This document shows positions 10,928-22,791 of a stretch of 64,000 bases of DNA, piece after piece; the stretch's first letter is position 1; each line of letters opens with the position of its first letter. The position numbers were made by a program, and so were the translations under genes. A model generated the notes under the pieces. It ran no database searches. It was not told the DNA's origin and worked only from the letters and a program-made list of their open reading frames with translations. The stretch comes from Lepidodermella squamata (lineage: Eukaryota; Gastrotricha): NCBI GenBank assembly GCA_047495785.1, contig JBLDXI010000021.1, positions 1,426,001 to 1,490,000 on the forward strand, given 5' to 3'.

Positions 10928-13550
10928 TCACGTGTATTTAGTTTTATGCGGGGAGAAATCTTCGGCTAACAGCGGTGTCCTTTCAACAGCTATGACCAGC
11001 CTCGGTTCTTCGGATATATAGTCTTCAGTCACCATCCATTTTCTCCGTCTTCTTACGTAAATGAAAAGAACAACAGCGGCAGAGATAGCGCTGAGAACTG
11101 CGATTGAAGCGGCAATGGCCCAATCGCTAAATCCTGATCCCGTATCAACGTGGAAGTTTACTGGTAGATCTATAAACATGCGGGAGATGTTGTAAATGCT
11201 TCGATCTTCCACGCAAAAGTGCTGCTTCATAGTCGGGCAAACTTCGCTGATATGCGCAACATCTAACGTGGAAAAATATTGTCATAGCACAGGAGATTCA
11301 AGGCAAGATTTTACCCAAATCCTCAATTCGACCGATTCCAACGTTGGAAAATTCAGGCGGGTCGATGAAGCAGGTATCAGCTAGAAGCGGTAGCATGATT
11401 TCCATGTTTGTCGACAAAATGGGCTTCGCAGTGGCAAATGTCGTCTGAGAATTTATGAAGAAGACGTATTGCTCACCCGGTTTGAATTTTGGCATCATAG
11501 CTGAGTTTCCAAAATATTCCCAGTTGAAGCAATCGACCTTGTCAGCTGGAAATAAATCAGCATAATGGAATGACCGGAGAGTTTTAAAGAAACCATACAT
11601 ATTGCATGAATTTTCGGTATTGTACCTAGATCTGAGGATTCCCCAGATAGTTGACACATCGGCGAGATTAGAACATGCACTTCGCGGTCCTTCTTTAGCA
11701 TTGGTATAAGCATGCCGCCTGGAAACAGTACATTCCTATACCAGTCATTTTGAATGTCAGGCAATTGATGCGTCGAGTCGACTTGGCCATAAATTGCGAT
11801 ATTGCTCGTTAAAAAGCGTTGTTCAAGGCTGTCAGAGCTACCTGGACAAACGTAAGTGATCATATTTTCATCTAAACAAGTTGGGCTCGGGGTAGTCGTG
11901 TGGTTATTGTCGCTTCGGTAACAAACGCCTACACTGCATTGCTCCGCGAAATAATCCGGGGGAGAGATGCCAGGCTGGTAGTCGGGCAAATCTGTAACCC
12001 CACAACTGGTACACAATGACCGCCAAATTGCTCGATTTGTTGATATCGGAGGGGCTATCAGTTCGAGATTATTATCTGCTCTAGCCGATACCGCCATGAT
12101 GTAATCTTTGTAGGGAGAAATTGGCTTCAGTATCAGGGTATTATCGGTAACCATTATATTGGAGACATCTAGAGGACCACTCTGCTTCATGATACAGTTC
12201 GTTATGACTGCGATGACTAAAGCTCCTGGCACCGTCGTGCTAAATTCAATTTTTTCAACTGTAACCCATACAATCTGGCTTGAAGATGCATAGATTTTAG
12301 AGAAATCCCAAGTAACGGGTGGCAGTGATAATTGAGAATTAGCAACTGCTGAAATGGAGATGTCCCAATAACACGGTTTAAATTTTGCGAGGCAGTATGC
12401 AGGGTCTGCTGAAAAGCTAATCGGCAGCCGTTCATAAGAGCATAAATCAGCCATCAGCCTGTATTGGACATGATCCGCTTCAATCGCGGAGATTAAGCCA
12501 GATTTCAAGTTGATTGATATCAAATAATCCTCTCCTATTTGAACCGATTGATTTGCGACTGGGAAGCAATAACTTGATTCCACTGGGACTGTGACGAAGG
12601 AAACGCGTGAATTTTTTATATAACCTAACATGGGAAAGCGTACTTTTTCCAGAATATTTCTCATTCACTTTGTTCAAATCAGGGGAAGCCAGCAGACATT
12701 TGGCCTCAAAATTGAATTCGCCACTAGAAAGGTTGACTGCGACAAATTTACCCCATATCACCGTACTACCATGATAAGGCTTTGTTCTAGTAACCAATGA
12801 ATCTGATTTTGCAACAATCGAACAGTTGTTTGATGCTACAAATAATGCGTTTATTGGAATCTCTCAAGCCATCATGTCAAACTGACCTTCGTATAGAAAG
12901 TGAGCGGGGCCATTTTCGAATAATTTAGGAACGTGAATGTCTTGGAAGCAACCAGCCGGTAAGTTGTAAGCTTTTTTGATATCGGGATCCAAGTTCGGAC
13001 AGTTCGGACCGTACGAAATTCGACGCCATACTGGACATAGATTTGTAACCGATAGCCAGAGACTGATTCCATCTGGCGTGCCCATTGGCGCTAACAATGG
13101 CATGTTAGTCATCGTGAAGGACAATGGCGGCGATTGTGTCCTGGCTAAGAAAACGTACTCCGTGCCGATTTGACCAGGCGGGCCGAAACAATCAGCTGGG
13201 GTGTTTGATATGGTGACGTTAGAATTCATCGTGCCCAATTTACCATCTACCCGGCGAGGGAATGGAAGGTAGCATTGAATAGTAACACTGTACTGCGAAG
13301 ACCATGCGTGGCCCTGGTTCGATCTATTAGTAACTGTACCCCAGACAAGGAACCAAAATGTTTCGTCATTCTCTGGGTTTGGGTTGAACTGGTTGGGTTC
13401 CATTGGATTGCCGTAAAGAGGCGCATATCTGTTGCTCATCAAGCAAGAAAAACCGTTGCAGTTCGGGTCATCGGCACATTGATCAAAGGCTGATGACACA
13501 GCGAAAATTGAAACGATCAGAGGCCAAACTACTCGCTTCATTTGAGGCAA
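10928..13550 (-). CDS. Type I membrane protein with repeated netrin-like (NTR-like) modules
   Basis: The product is about 750 residues from several exons; borders are partly approximate. It opens with a signal peptide (LIVSIFAVSSAF). A Cys-rich ectodomain follows, in which one pattern recurs four times: a strand ending in Trp or Tyr-Gly (FLVWGTV, TVIWGKF, IVWVTVE, STIWGIL), a Cys-containing strand, then a [GE]-x-Tyr strand (GTEYVFLA near 13,170; GEDYLISI near 12,520; YKDYIMAV near 12,100; GEQYVFFI near 11,470), then Leu-rich strands ending P-L. This resembles NTR/TIMP-type beta barrels. The last exon (about 11,250-10,928) has one membrane helix (IAASIAVLSAISAAVVLFIYV), a stop-transfer RRRRK and a 45-residue cytosolic tail with YISEEP. 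One intron from 11841 to 11693 explains a frame change. I do not recognise the gene. Adhesion or receptor roles are possible but unsupported. Confidence 0.7.
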
Positions 13551-14938
13551 TTAGGATTTACTTGATTTTTCACCCTCACACCTTCTCACACTCTCTAACC
13601 CCACACGCAATGAGATAAACATCGCTATCTCTCTTATTATCAAATTTCTTTGTATTTCGTCCTTATCTCTAAACATTTAGGTCAAGTTCAGGAAATAAAG
13701 CGCTTCTCTTCGAAATATTTTCAATTTTATTCCCAGGTTCACACACCGACTATAAAAGGTAGGCCGAAGAAATTGCGAAACTTCCTGTCGCACGCGCATT
13801 TTTCAATCCTCATGACTTTTTTATTATCAAATTTTGAACAAGCACTTTAGTTGTCCAACGCCGACTCCCCTGCTCACCTGCAAACAAATTTGATTCTCTT
13901 TGCGAGGAGGAAATTAAGGCTAAACAAATAATAGATGCTGGCAGCAAAAATAACACCGCCCTCGTTACTCTGATCAGCGAAGCGTAAATAAGTGAGTTGC
14001 TGCAAATAAAAACATATTTTGCCTTGCCTGAAGCAACAACTCGGGCGCGTTGGCGGAAGTGTCTGATTGGTTGGAGCAGAAAAAAAACTACTACGAAAAT
14101 CCCGAAATTGGAAAAGCGATTTTATTTACTATCCCTTCTGCTCAATTTAAATCCAGGCTTTGTGCTACTCATCCATATGTTTTAATTTTATGAAAAACCT
14201 ACATCTTTTTTTTCGAATTGACTTTTGACGACGTGGCAAAAATCGTGCCGATTTTGTGAGCCAAGTCAAGTGCGCTTATGTCGCGTGTTATTGTGTCATC
14301 TTATAACTGTTTAGCAGCAGATCAAATATTTAGTCGAGGGGTGTGGAATTATTTATAAACACGTCGATGACGTCCAACGCAACACGCCTGTAGGCAATTT
14401 TGCACAAGGCAAGTTTGTGATAAGCCGTCGAGTCATCGCGAGACGTGATTGAATGCATAAGTAATACTAAAAGGTATGTTATTTTAATTTCCTGTGCGTA
14501 AATTTTTTATATTCACGTGCACAATCACCCCGCCTGGCTAGTATATGTCGCATTGAACGAGAGTCTGCTCGAATTACGGCGATAGAGAGGCAGGGCGGAT
14601 GAAGATGATCGAGCACCTTGTTTAGATAGAAAAAAATTGCGCTTGATCTTCGTACATAATATTATATCTCTTAGTGGCCTGTCATCGTCGGCCAATGTCA
14701 TGATCCGCGGATTTGACGGCGCGATCGTCACTCATCAAAAAAACTAATCGTCACGCGCTGTTTAACACTAAAACATAAACAAAACGGGCAAATAAACACC
14801 CGCCCGGTCAATTTAAGTTCGGTGCAAAAAGCGAGACAGCACGTCTTTTGACTTTTTCATGTTTTACATCGATTTTAATAGTTATTTATTAACTTGGCGA
14901 GGTCGATAATTACCGCGATCAGTTTCTACGATAACAAA
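13551..14938. other. Divergent intergenic region, AT-rich, no gene seen
   Basis: This lies between the start of the netrin-like gene (minus strand) and the first small secreted gene (plus strand), so it should hold both promoters. Open frames here are short and lack signal peptides, domains and consistent codon use. Confidence 0.5.
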
Positions 14939-15414
14939 ATGGCCTTTATTCACAACAATCACTCTTCGATTTTCGGTGTTGGCTTGCTTGCCCTGGCCTT
15001 ATTGCTCGCTTCGGCAACAGCATCGCCCCTAATGACGTTTCCTCACGCCTTACAACCTGCTGCCGAACCTGAAAATGTGGACGAGATTCTGGACGACTCT
15101 GATCAATGTGAGGAATGGATCAGAGGCAAACTTAACAGGTACCGAACGATTCCGAAGCTTGCTGAAGGTTAGTCCAAGTTTATTTAATCCTGATTGCTTT
15201 TGATTTACTGTTTTATCGAATTTCAGCCATTGTGAAATCTGGCAAATCGACCAATTTGGAATTGAATTTCGACTATTTAATTCAATGCGGGCTCGAAGAC
15301 GCGACGAATCAAGAGGCTCCATCTGGCATGGGCTTGAGGTCGTCGTTGAAATCGGCGATACAATCGTTTTCCCGTTCTACGAGTAAACGTGCTCGCCTCA
15401 CGTCTCATCAATAA
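14939..15414 (+). CDS. Small secreted protein with a two-cysteine helical module (copy 1)
   Basis: Two exons, 14939-15167 and 15227-15414, with a 59-bp GT-AG intron and consistent phase, give 138 residues. A hydrophobic signal sequence spans about residues 11-34 (VGLLALALLLASATAS). The mature part begins with an acidic stretch, then C-E-E-W-I, a helix ending LAEAIV, a polar link, and F-D-Y-L-I-Q-C-G. The C-terminal 50 residues are Ser/Arg/Lys-rich. The core aligns with the next gene downstream (Cys-[DE]-E-W, about 20 residues, A-I-V, about 13 residues, Cys), so they are paralogues. One likely disulfide holds two helices. The ATG was chosen because it begins the signal peptide. Function unknown; a secreted peptide or structural role is possible. 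Confidence 0.65.
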
Positions 15415-16941
15415 CAATAATAGAATAGAAACTGGAATTTGGCCATACGCAGAACTGAACCGGTAATATCGCGAAAGAACATCGCTGTCATATTCGCCAT
15501 GGCTTTGATTACTTATTTTGAACAAAAATCGCGTGGTTGCTTTTACCGCGATTTTATCGCTACTTTTACTAGACACATCTTTTTCAAATCTTAAATTTTT
15601 CTAGCATATATGCTCTCTCTTTCTCATCTCTGTCATCTTTGCTGTAATAATGTGCGGAATCTTTTTCCTCGGATTTCATCACTCTTATCTCCAGGATCGA
15701 CTGTCGGCTTTTATAGAAAAATGAAAAAAAATAAAAACATAGTTACTTCCATTAATATTAATTTTTAAATTTCAACGTCAATTTCGGGGGCGTTGCCACG
15801 CGCAGTGGGTGATTTTTTTCACTCTATCCACGTAATTTGTCAAGGATGTAATAGCGGACGGCGACATGGCAAGATGAGCCCGCGCACGCAACTTGTCACC
15901 TTCCGATGATCTCCGCAAGGAAATGAGGAAAATTTGTTCTTGTTATTATACTAAAAGCCGCGACAAAACGCTCATTCTATCCGTGGCACACTTGATCTGG
16001 AATCGCTGCCGTGTTGCCGACTCATATCAGACAGAACTGTCACACAATTGATGACTAAATCAACAGTCGTAATGGTAAGCGATTAGGACGTATTGATGTT
16101 AAATTCGAAGAAACTGTCTGAATGGAGAGCGATTAAGACATCAATGTTTTTTATTGTGATCCATCGCAGACAATCAATCACAGTTCGTTGCGATTTGAAG
16201 CCTTTCAAGTTTGCGGAAATTGAATGACAGATATTTCCTTAGGACTTCCGGACAAAATCTATGAATGAAACGATAAAAGAAATAAAAAGGAGCACCACAT
16301 TTTCCGGCACCAACTTGTATCCGGTTCTTTTTAGCTTTTAGCTAAAGTCGTCGCGAAGGTTACGACCCTAGTCCCCAAAGTAATGGAGGAGGCTATTATC
16401 AGAAAAGTACTTTCATTGAAGTTCCGGTTTTTCATGGGGTATAGTGCTTATTTGCGGGAAGTGGATCTATTCTTCAAAAATTTGATCGCTTTTAGCCAGA
16501 GACATTTCAAGTAGGGACATTCTGTTTTTATTCTTGTGGGTTTTCGGCTTCCCAAAATATCGCTCTTCAACTACTTTTACATCTGATTCATGGACCCACG
16601 CGATTTTCAGAATTTTCCTCGCGACATTCAATCTCTGGCTGAATGATGAATGATGACGAACCCGAAAACTTATGATTTGCCAAATATTGCGGGTCTATAA
16701 ACTTTAATGACACCCGCAATTTTTCCGCGCGCGACGTGGGAAAGTTTTTCTGGCTTTGCAAACCTCTTGTAAAATTTAATATCGCCCAAAACAAGTGGCC
16801 AATCGAGCCTACGTTCAGAGGGCGAAATTGCGTTTCGGCTTTTATTTATTGCTGCAGCCTGGCCGGTTTACTTCACCAGTTCTATTTTCGCATTATCAAA
16901 GTCGAATATTTTTTTTAGTTAAATTTTTTCGCTTTTTGCAA
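15415..16941. other. Intergenic region between the two small secreted paralogues
   Basis: About 1.5 kb, AT-rich, without a supportable gene. Open frames are shorter than 75 codons and lack features. Confidence 0.45.
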
Positions 16942-17334
16942 ATGGCTCGATTTCTCGGATTCGTCTGCCTCGCAATCGCCATCGCCGTCGCCTCGGCCAG
17001 GCCTGTAAAGCAAGCCGTCAAGTCGTCAGCGAACAAGCACAAGGTTGTCACCACAACTGAGGCGCCTGCCGTGCCCGACAGCAAGGACCTGTTCGCCGCC
17101 ATGTCCGCCTCGATGAGCCAACAAATGTCCTGCGACGAGTGGATGGATGCTAAAATGGCGTCGAATGGCATGACCATGGAAGACCTCGCCTCAGCCATCG
17201 TTGAGCCGCAACACCGCGATCTGGCGCTCGAGTTCCTGCTCTTCTGCATGATGGAAGAGACCCCGATGGCTAACCGACAAAATGTTCTGCAAGAGGAGAT
17301 CCGAAAGGCGTCCGCCAGCGCCCCAGCGTTGTAA
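16942..17334 (+). CDS. Small secreted protein with a two-cysteine helical module (copy 2)
   Basis: A single exon of 130 residues. The chosen ATG gives a clean signal peptide (LGFVCLAIAIAVASA, cleavage likely after residue 18); in-frame Met codons further upstream would bury it. A basic, Thr/Ala-rich linker (residues 20-50) is followed by a helical domain: C-D-E-W-M, then TMEDLASAIV, then DLALEFLLFCMMEE, and a last amphipathic helix (VLQEEIRKAS). The spacing and residues around the two cysteines match the gene at 14939-15414, but the intron present there is absent here. A polyadenylation signal lies at 17489-17494. I do not recognise the family. Confidence 0.75.
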   Translation: MARFLGFVCLAIAIAVASARPVKQAVKSSANKHKVVTTTEAPAVPDSKDLFAAMSASMSQQMSCDEWMDAKMASNGMTMEDLASAIVEPQHRDLALEFLLFCMMEETPMANRQNVLQEEIRKASASAPAL

Positions 17335-18059
17335 AAAAAACCCTGTAAATAAAAAATATCTTCAAGCTCTCGCAACTGTCATCCAGAGCATTGTTATAGT
17401 AGAAGAATGTAAAGTAACGGCCAACATCCTAATGATACATCTCCCTCCTTGGTTTTGTTTTTGATTATTATTTTATATAACTGTTCGAAATAAAAGTGTG
17501 CCATAGGAAGTTCTGCCATTGGGAATTTTTTTAATTCAATTTGTGTGTATTGATTATGATTTCAGTGAGCACCGAGGTGAAATCGATTCGCAAATGGATA
17601 TGTTATATATCCTCATACTATTCACGTTTTTAGCCTCTGAAAATCCGGATATTTTGGTAGTGCAAGTGGTGGCTAAATCACACTTATGATTAAAGAAAGA
17701 ATTTGCATGCTGATTTTGAATACTATTTGCCGCCGTCCATTGGGAGTCGCAAAAACTCGCCCTTACTGTAGTCATCGCCACTTTGTAAAATATATGCGTT
17801 CTCCCCATATTCCGTTTTCTTTTTTTATCGCACATAATATCTCTGCGCTTACGAAATTGCAAGACGAAATGCCAAGAAATTATCTAGGCATTAAATCGGC
17901 CTACTTACAACGCACTTCACTGGCACTGACATCGGACGATTACTTACATTGATTGGCCATTATCGGAGTGTTGACAGCACTGGAGCGTAAATCTTTTTCA
18001 ACTCAACTTCACTTTTGTGAAATAAACAAAATTTCACAGTAAACAACATGATGCTATAG
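17335..18059. other. Intergenic region, no gene seen
   Basis: This contains the 3' end of the small secreted gene (AATAAA at 17489-17494) and the presumed promoter of the VWA gene. There are short overlapping open frames on both strands without support. Confidence 0.4.
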
Positions 18060-20181
18060 ATGGTCGCCCGTAAAATTTCACTCCCTATTTCCCTGATATT
18101 TCTACTGGTAACAAGCGTTGACTGTTCGAAGTCATCAAACCGTGTCGATTTGACCACCCAACCAGGTGCAGCCGGGCATGACGTCGTGGTGATGGTAGTC
18201 AAGAAAATCACTCAATCTGGAATTTTCTTCCCCGATCGAGGCTTACTACATCGAGCAGCTTGGTACTTTTCCCGCGATGGTAACATGCTGGAAGTTAATA
18301 ACACATCCGGCGGCATTTGGCGCTTGTCACAAAAACAATTGCGCGAAACGCAAGACACGGAAAGGTACAGCTCAGAATTGACCCAGATTCACCTGGATAT
18401 CCGTGATTATTTCGGCATCTATTGGCGATATGTGAACCACACGGAACTTGACAAGCCGCTCTATTCCGGGCTGGCTTTTAGTATCTACCTAGCTATCAAT
18501 CCATGGCGCTATGATCAAATTCCTATAGCGCTATTCGAACAGCAGTCCTATATCAACGAGCTGTACCAGCTAACGCCCAGTTCTATCGACTTTGCCAGTC
18601 AGGTTTTACATCATGAAAAGGTAAAACTTTCAGGCTATCAATTTTTTCGTTTACCTTCAAAATAGATGCGTTGCCAAAATTAGCCAAATTACCACGCTAT
18701 TTTTCTTTTTTTTGCGCACACAATCAAGCTCAAGTGGTTTATTTTTCGAGTCTCAATGGGGGATGATGACGGCTTTAAGTTCAAATAAAAAAATATAAAT
18801 ACCCGCGTGGCAAGTAGAGAAGAGTCGCATTTAAAGTATAATAATGTGAAATTAAATCCATTGAATTTAAATGAAATTGAACTATAATTAGCGGGAGTTT
18901 ATTAATTGGCTTGATTGTGGGGTTTCACTATTTATATAATGTGAGAATCCTGAAGCTGATAGCTGATAGCTGATTCGAGGATGATTCAAATTTAACGAAA
19001 ATTCTGAAATTGTCTATTTTTGACAGGAAATTGGTTGCAAAGCCAAGCGCGACATCTGCTTCATCATTCCAGTCGGCGAGTGCATAGACATGAAGCTGAT
19101 TCTTTTCCTAATAGATGCCATAGGAACTATGACCTTGGGCCCAGACGATAGTCTTGTATCATTCGTAATGCTCGACTCATCACTCCTGTATGACATTCAT
19201 ATTGCCGGCGACAAATTCGCAAATTTGAGAGACTACCTCATGGGGAACGTGTTTGCTAAGAAGCATATATGCACCACTCAACATCGAAGAAAAGCAACGA
19301 TAGACCACGCTGGCAAAGCGATTTACGTTGCGTTGAATAAGATCTACACTCATTTTCGCAAAAGAAGCGGAGTTTTGCCTGTTTTTGCCGTTATTTTAGA
19401 CGCTTACAGCCGCGACGATGTCGCCTCGCCGATTTCGATTGCCAGCAAATTGGGAATCGCAACGATAGCTATGGGAATTTCTTACTACGCTGATTGGGAT
19501 CAAATGTTGCTCATCGCTGGAAATAGGACTGAATTAGTGCTCGAGGCTAATGATGCGAATTCACTGCAGGAAGACGTGTTCAAACGCCTCATCGAAGCTA
19601 CGTGCCTCGTACCGGCTAAGGTTGTTCCTGACCGGGGCGGACGTAAACTGCGCTACTACAGGTACGAACTCGAACCATCGCAGAGCGTCTACGTCCGAGT
19701 TATGCCGAGTAACATGCCGCCCGACGGCGTGACGATTTGTTTTGATGCGACTAGCAGCAGCAGTTCAAACTCGAATAATGAATTACTCCGCGTCTATACG
19801 TCGTGGTCGCAAAGTAACCCCAACTCGGCCGTTCATGACTACGCGCATACGAGGCCGTTTTACACGCCTGCCCCAGTACGCCAACGCCGTGCGATGAATG
19901 CGTCATTAACGCGAAAAACGCTCTACGTAGCGTTCGTTGCCAATAGCGCAGTTCTGCTCAACGTCAGCTTCGCATTCGTTCCGGGTCATTACGCTTTTTG
20001 CGGAAGGTCGGGCGTGGCGCACAAAGTTGGAGGTTACAAGCAGCAGCCTGGCGATGGCGAGTATGACATCAGTCGTGTTGCCTTCGTCTCGCTGCTCTGG
20101 TTCAACGTTGTTACCCTTATCATTGTTTTTGCCGCCGCAATTATTGTCGCTGTATGCATTGTGCGAGGCCGATTGAGATGA
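18060..20181 (+). CDS. Membrane-anchored lysozyme-like plus von Willebrand factor A protein, key residues altered
   Basis: Two exons, 18060-18620 and 19027-20181, with a 406-bp intron in phase 0, give 571 residues. There is a signal peptide (ISLIFLLVTSVDC). Residues about 40-185 match, from memory, a metazoan N-terminal domain of lytic-transglycosylase-like fold found next to VWA domains: LLHRAAW..SRDG, SGGIWRLSQKQLRETQD, and KPLYSGLAFSIYLAI. Where relatives read V-E-S-[KR]-D-G, this copy reads Y-F-S-R-D-G, so the likely catalytic Glu is gone. Residues about 190-380 look like a VWA domain (a DICFII strand, the HAGKAIYVALNKIY helix, the FAVILDAYSRDDV strand and IASKLGIATIAMGI), but the metal site D-x-S-x-S is absent (P-V-G-E-C). 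A beta-rich region follows, then one C-terminal membrane helix (near 538-565) and a tiny basic tail. AATAAA at 20194-20199. Probably a non-enzymatic surface protein. Confidence 0.7.
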
Positions 20182-20193
20182 TTTTACTTCTAC

Positions 20194-20199
20194 AATAAA
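20194..20199 (+). terminator. Polyadenylation signal AATAAA of the VWA gene
   Basis: AATAAA lies 13 bp after the stop of the lysozyme-like/VWA gene. The glucuronidase start follows only 259 bp later, so the 3' untranslated region must be very short. Confidence 0.55.
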
Positions 20200-20457
20200 T
20201 CATATCGCGATGAAACTGGAGCATTCTTGTTATTTTTTATCACATTCAAGCTCTCTTAATTGCTATCTTGATTAATTATCAGGAAAAGCACTAAAAATTG
20301 GCGAAAACGATGGTGTTATCTGCTAACTGTCCTGGCAAACCCGGCCATAGCGCGACCCTCGCGAGCTGTTTCAAATTGGGTCTCATCCTTAAAAAAAATC
20401 AGTTTCTAGGAATTTGCACCCAATTTACTTTTAATTAGGATTATTATACGATTCGCA

Positions 20458-22791
20458 ATGACACAATCGATTTGGCTAGTTAGCCTATTACTGGTATTTT
20501 CAGCATTTCAGGCCGATGCTTTTGGTATCGCGAAAAATCTGCTGCATTTCAAGCGCAGCGTGCCACATCCCGGCGTTGTGAAAACCGACTCTGGCGATGC
20601 GAAAATCGCCTTGTTACCAGTTGCCGAGAGTGAAACTCGAGGTCGAACGCTATTGGACGGCGGAGACTGGGCAATAGCTTTCTGCCCAGCTTGCACCAGC
20701 CCGGACGAAGTAATGCGAGATGCGGAACAGCTTGAGTTCCATCAGGCCGTAATTCCGTCGGCATTTTCAGAAAATTTCCCATTCAACACAACAATTCGGA
20801 ATTATTTCGGCTACCTATTGTTCCGCCGTGCTGTTCCCGTGGCGCCTTACCCAACTCAGGAGAGATTCGTCCTCCGCTTCGAAAGCGTCATGTACCAGGC
20901 TGATATTTACATTAATCAAGTGAAAGTTGGCTCGCATCAAGGTGGCCACTTGCCTTTTGAGTTCGATATTTCAGCTCTAGTCAAGCCTTATTCTACCTCT
21001 TTCGCTCTTGACGTTGTTGTCTGCACAATCCTTACCTACGATACAATCCCACCAGGAGTTGTCAAAACAGATCCGTCAACAAACTAGTAATTTAATTTTT
21101 TTTAAGGTGGAATCTAACATTTTATCGAACTTTTTCAAGCACTTATCAGGACTATACCTTCGACTTCTTCCATTACACTGGAATTCTCCGTTCAGTCTGG
21201 CTCTATTGGACCCCGAAGAGCTATGTCTTGGATGCTACTATCGTTACCACCTCGATCGATGAGTGGAAGGGCACTGCCAAAGTTAGTTTCAACATTAGCT
21301 ACGTCTGCGCTGACTCGACTTGTACAATCGACTCGCAAATCTACGATCCTACTGGCAATCCGGTAGGGCCGATTTTGTCTGGAGCACAGCAGACTGATGT
21401 CTCGATAATCAATGCGATTTACTGGACCCCGATTGACTATCGAAAAGACAAGTCTGAAAGCGTTAATCAAGAGTATCACTTAGCGGTAAGGATAGACCAA
21501 GGGAAATCAATTAAAATCGTAAATTCTTCGTTTTAGATGGCTGTTAAGCAAGATAATCTTATCGTTGACGTTTACTACCTTCCGTTCGGAATTCGTATAG
21601 TGCAAGTGAATCAGACCGGCATCTATATTAATAGTCAGCCTCTTTATTGTCGTGGAGTTGGGAAGCACGAAGATTGGCCGCTTATGGGCCGAGCCGTAAG
21701 CAAGCAGGGAATTTTGCACGATTATCGCATTTTGCGCTGGTTGGGCGGCAACTGCTTGCGAACCTCCCATTACCCCTACGACCAATACTTTTACGAACTT
21801 GCCAATAAGTTCGGTATCGCTATCATCAGCGAAACTCCAGCAGTGGGATTGCGATAGTAACATTTTCAATAATTTTTGTCCCATATCAGGTCAAACAGGG
21901 ATTTTTTAGCGTTCAAACTTTGAAATCTGCCAAGGCTCAAGCTCAACATAGCCAAACGTTGGTTGAAATGTACCAGTCTTTGAAGCACCACCCGTCGATT
22001 ATCGCGTGGTCTTTGGCCAACGAACCCCTTGTTACGGCTCCAGAAGCTCGTCCTTACTTCATGTAAACTTTTGAAAAATTTTGAAAAAATTGATTAAATA
22101 ATAAAATTCCTTTCAGACCTTTGTTCGTTCTAATGCACAGTCTAGACAATACTCGCCCAGCTACGTTTGTAAACGGTGACTCCGCAGTTCCTCCGGACAA
22201 TTACATGGTAATTTTTTCAATTAATTCCTGATTCGAATTTAAGCGAGCCTTTTTAGGGAGATTTGGCAGATATTTTGTGTATAAACCGGTACTACGGTTG
22301 GTATTCCCAGCCCGGCCAACTCGATTACATAGCTCAATCTCTGGTTAACAACATCGTGAGGTACGCCACAGCCTACCATGGCAAACCTCTCATTGTCACT
22401 GAATACGGGGCTGAAGCAATATTCGGCCTGAAAAGCGTAAATTTTGCCAAAAAAATCAGTAATCATCATTCAGCTGTATTAATTTCAGGATGCTGATCAG
22501 CTGTACTCGGAGGATTATCAATACGAAGTTATATTGCGATCTCATCAAGCTTTCGATATGGTCCGGTCGAACACGAGTGCCCCGTTGATCGGCGAGTTGG
22601 TTTGGAACTACGCTGATTTCGCGGCGCGACCTCGCGATCTGACGCGGGTCAATGGCCAGAACAACAAGGGCATATTCAACCGTAATCGGCAGCCGAAATC
22701 TAGCGCCGAGCTGATTCGCAAGCGGTACAACTCGCCGACGACGCACAGCCAAACCGTCAGTTATAAAATTTTTCCCCACATAAACAACTAG
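20458..22791 (+). CDS. GUSB: Beta-glucuronidase (glycoside hydrolase family 2)
   Basis: Hydrolyses terminal beta-D-glucuronic acid from glycosaminoglycans and glucuronides, normally in lysosomes. Seven exons (20458-21086, 21140-21485, 21537-21842, 21890-22062, 22117-22207, 22257-22436, 22489-22791) join in frame to 675 residues; human GUSB is 651. A signal peptide spans residues 1-22. The order is GH2 sugar-binding domain (jelly roll, VMYQADIYINQVKVGSHQGG), immunoglobulin-like domain, and TIM barrel from about residue 340 (GKHEDWPLMG; LRWLGGNCLRTSHYPY). The acid/base Glu is residue 472 (SLANEP) and the nucleophile is Glu564 (VTEYGAE), both intact. The end of exon 3 uses the weak donor GTGGGA; the nearby GTAACA would create a stop. 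A C-terminal propeptide is not obvious. An active secreted or lysosomal enzyme is expected. Confidence 0.95.

Noticed and set aside
11650-11845. Apparent frameshift in the netrin-like gene, where two overlapping frames meet near 11,655
   Set aside because: A GT-AG intron from 11841 to 11693 joins the two frames cleanly (…YVCP to EGPRSAC…STIWG), so no break is needed.
20566-21080. Repeated string P-G-V-V-K-T-D in exon 1 of the glucuronidase gene
   Set aside because: The DNA around the two copies differs and the second is at the normal family position; a seven-residue coincidence rather than a duplication.
21842-21860. Premature stop at the end of glucuronidase exon 3 (GLR then TAG)
   Set aside because: Using the upstream GTGGGA donor after Ala gives phase 0 and a product that continues through the catalytic NEP motif.
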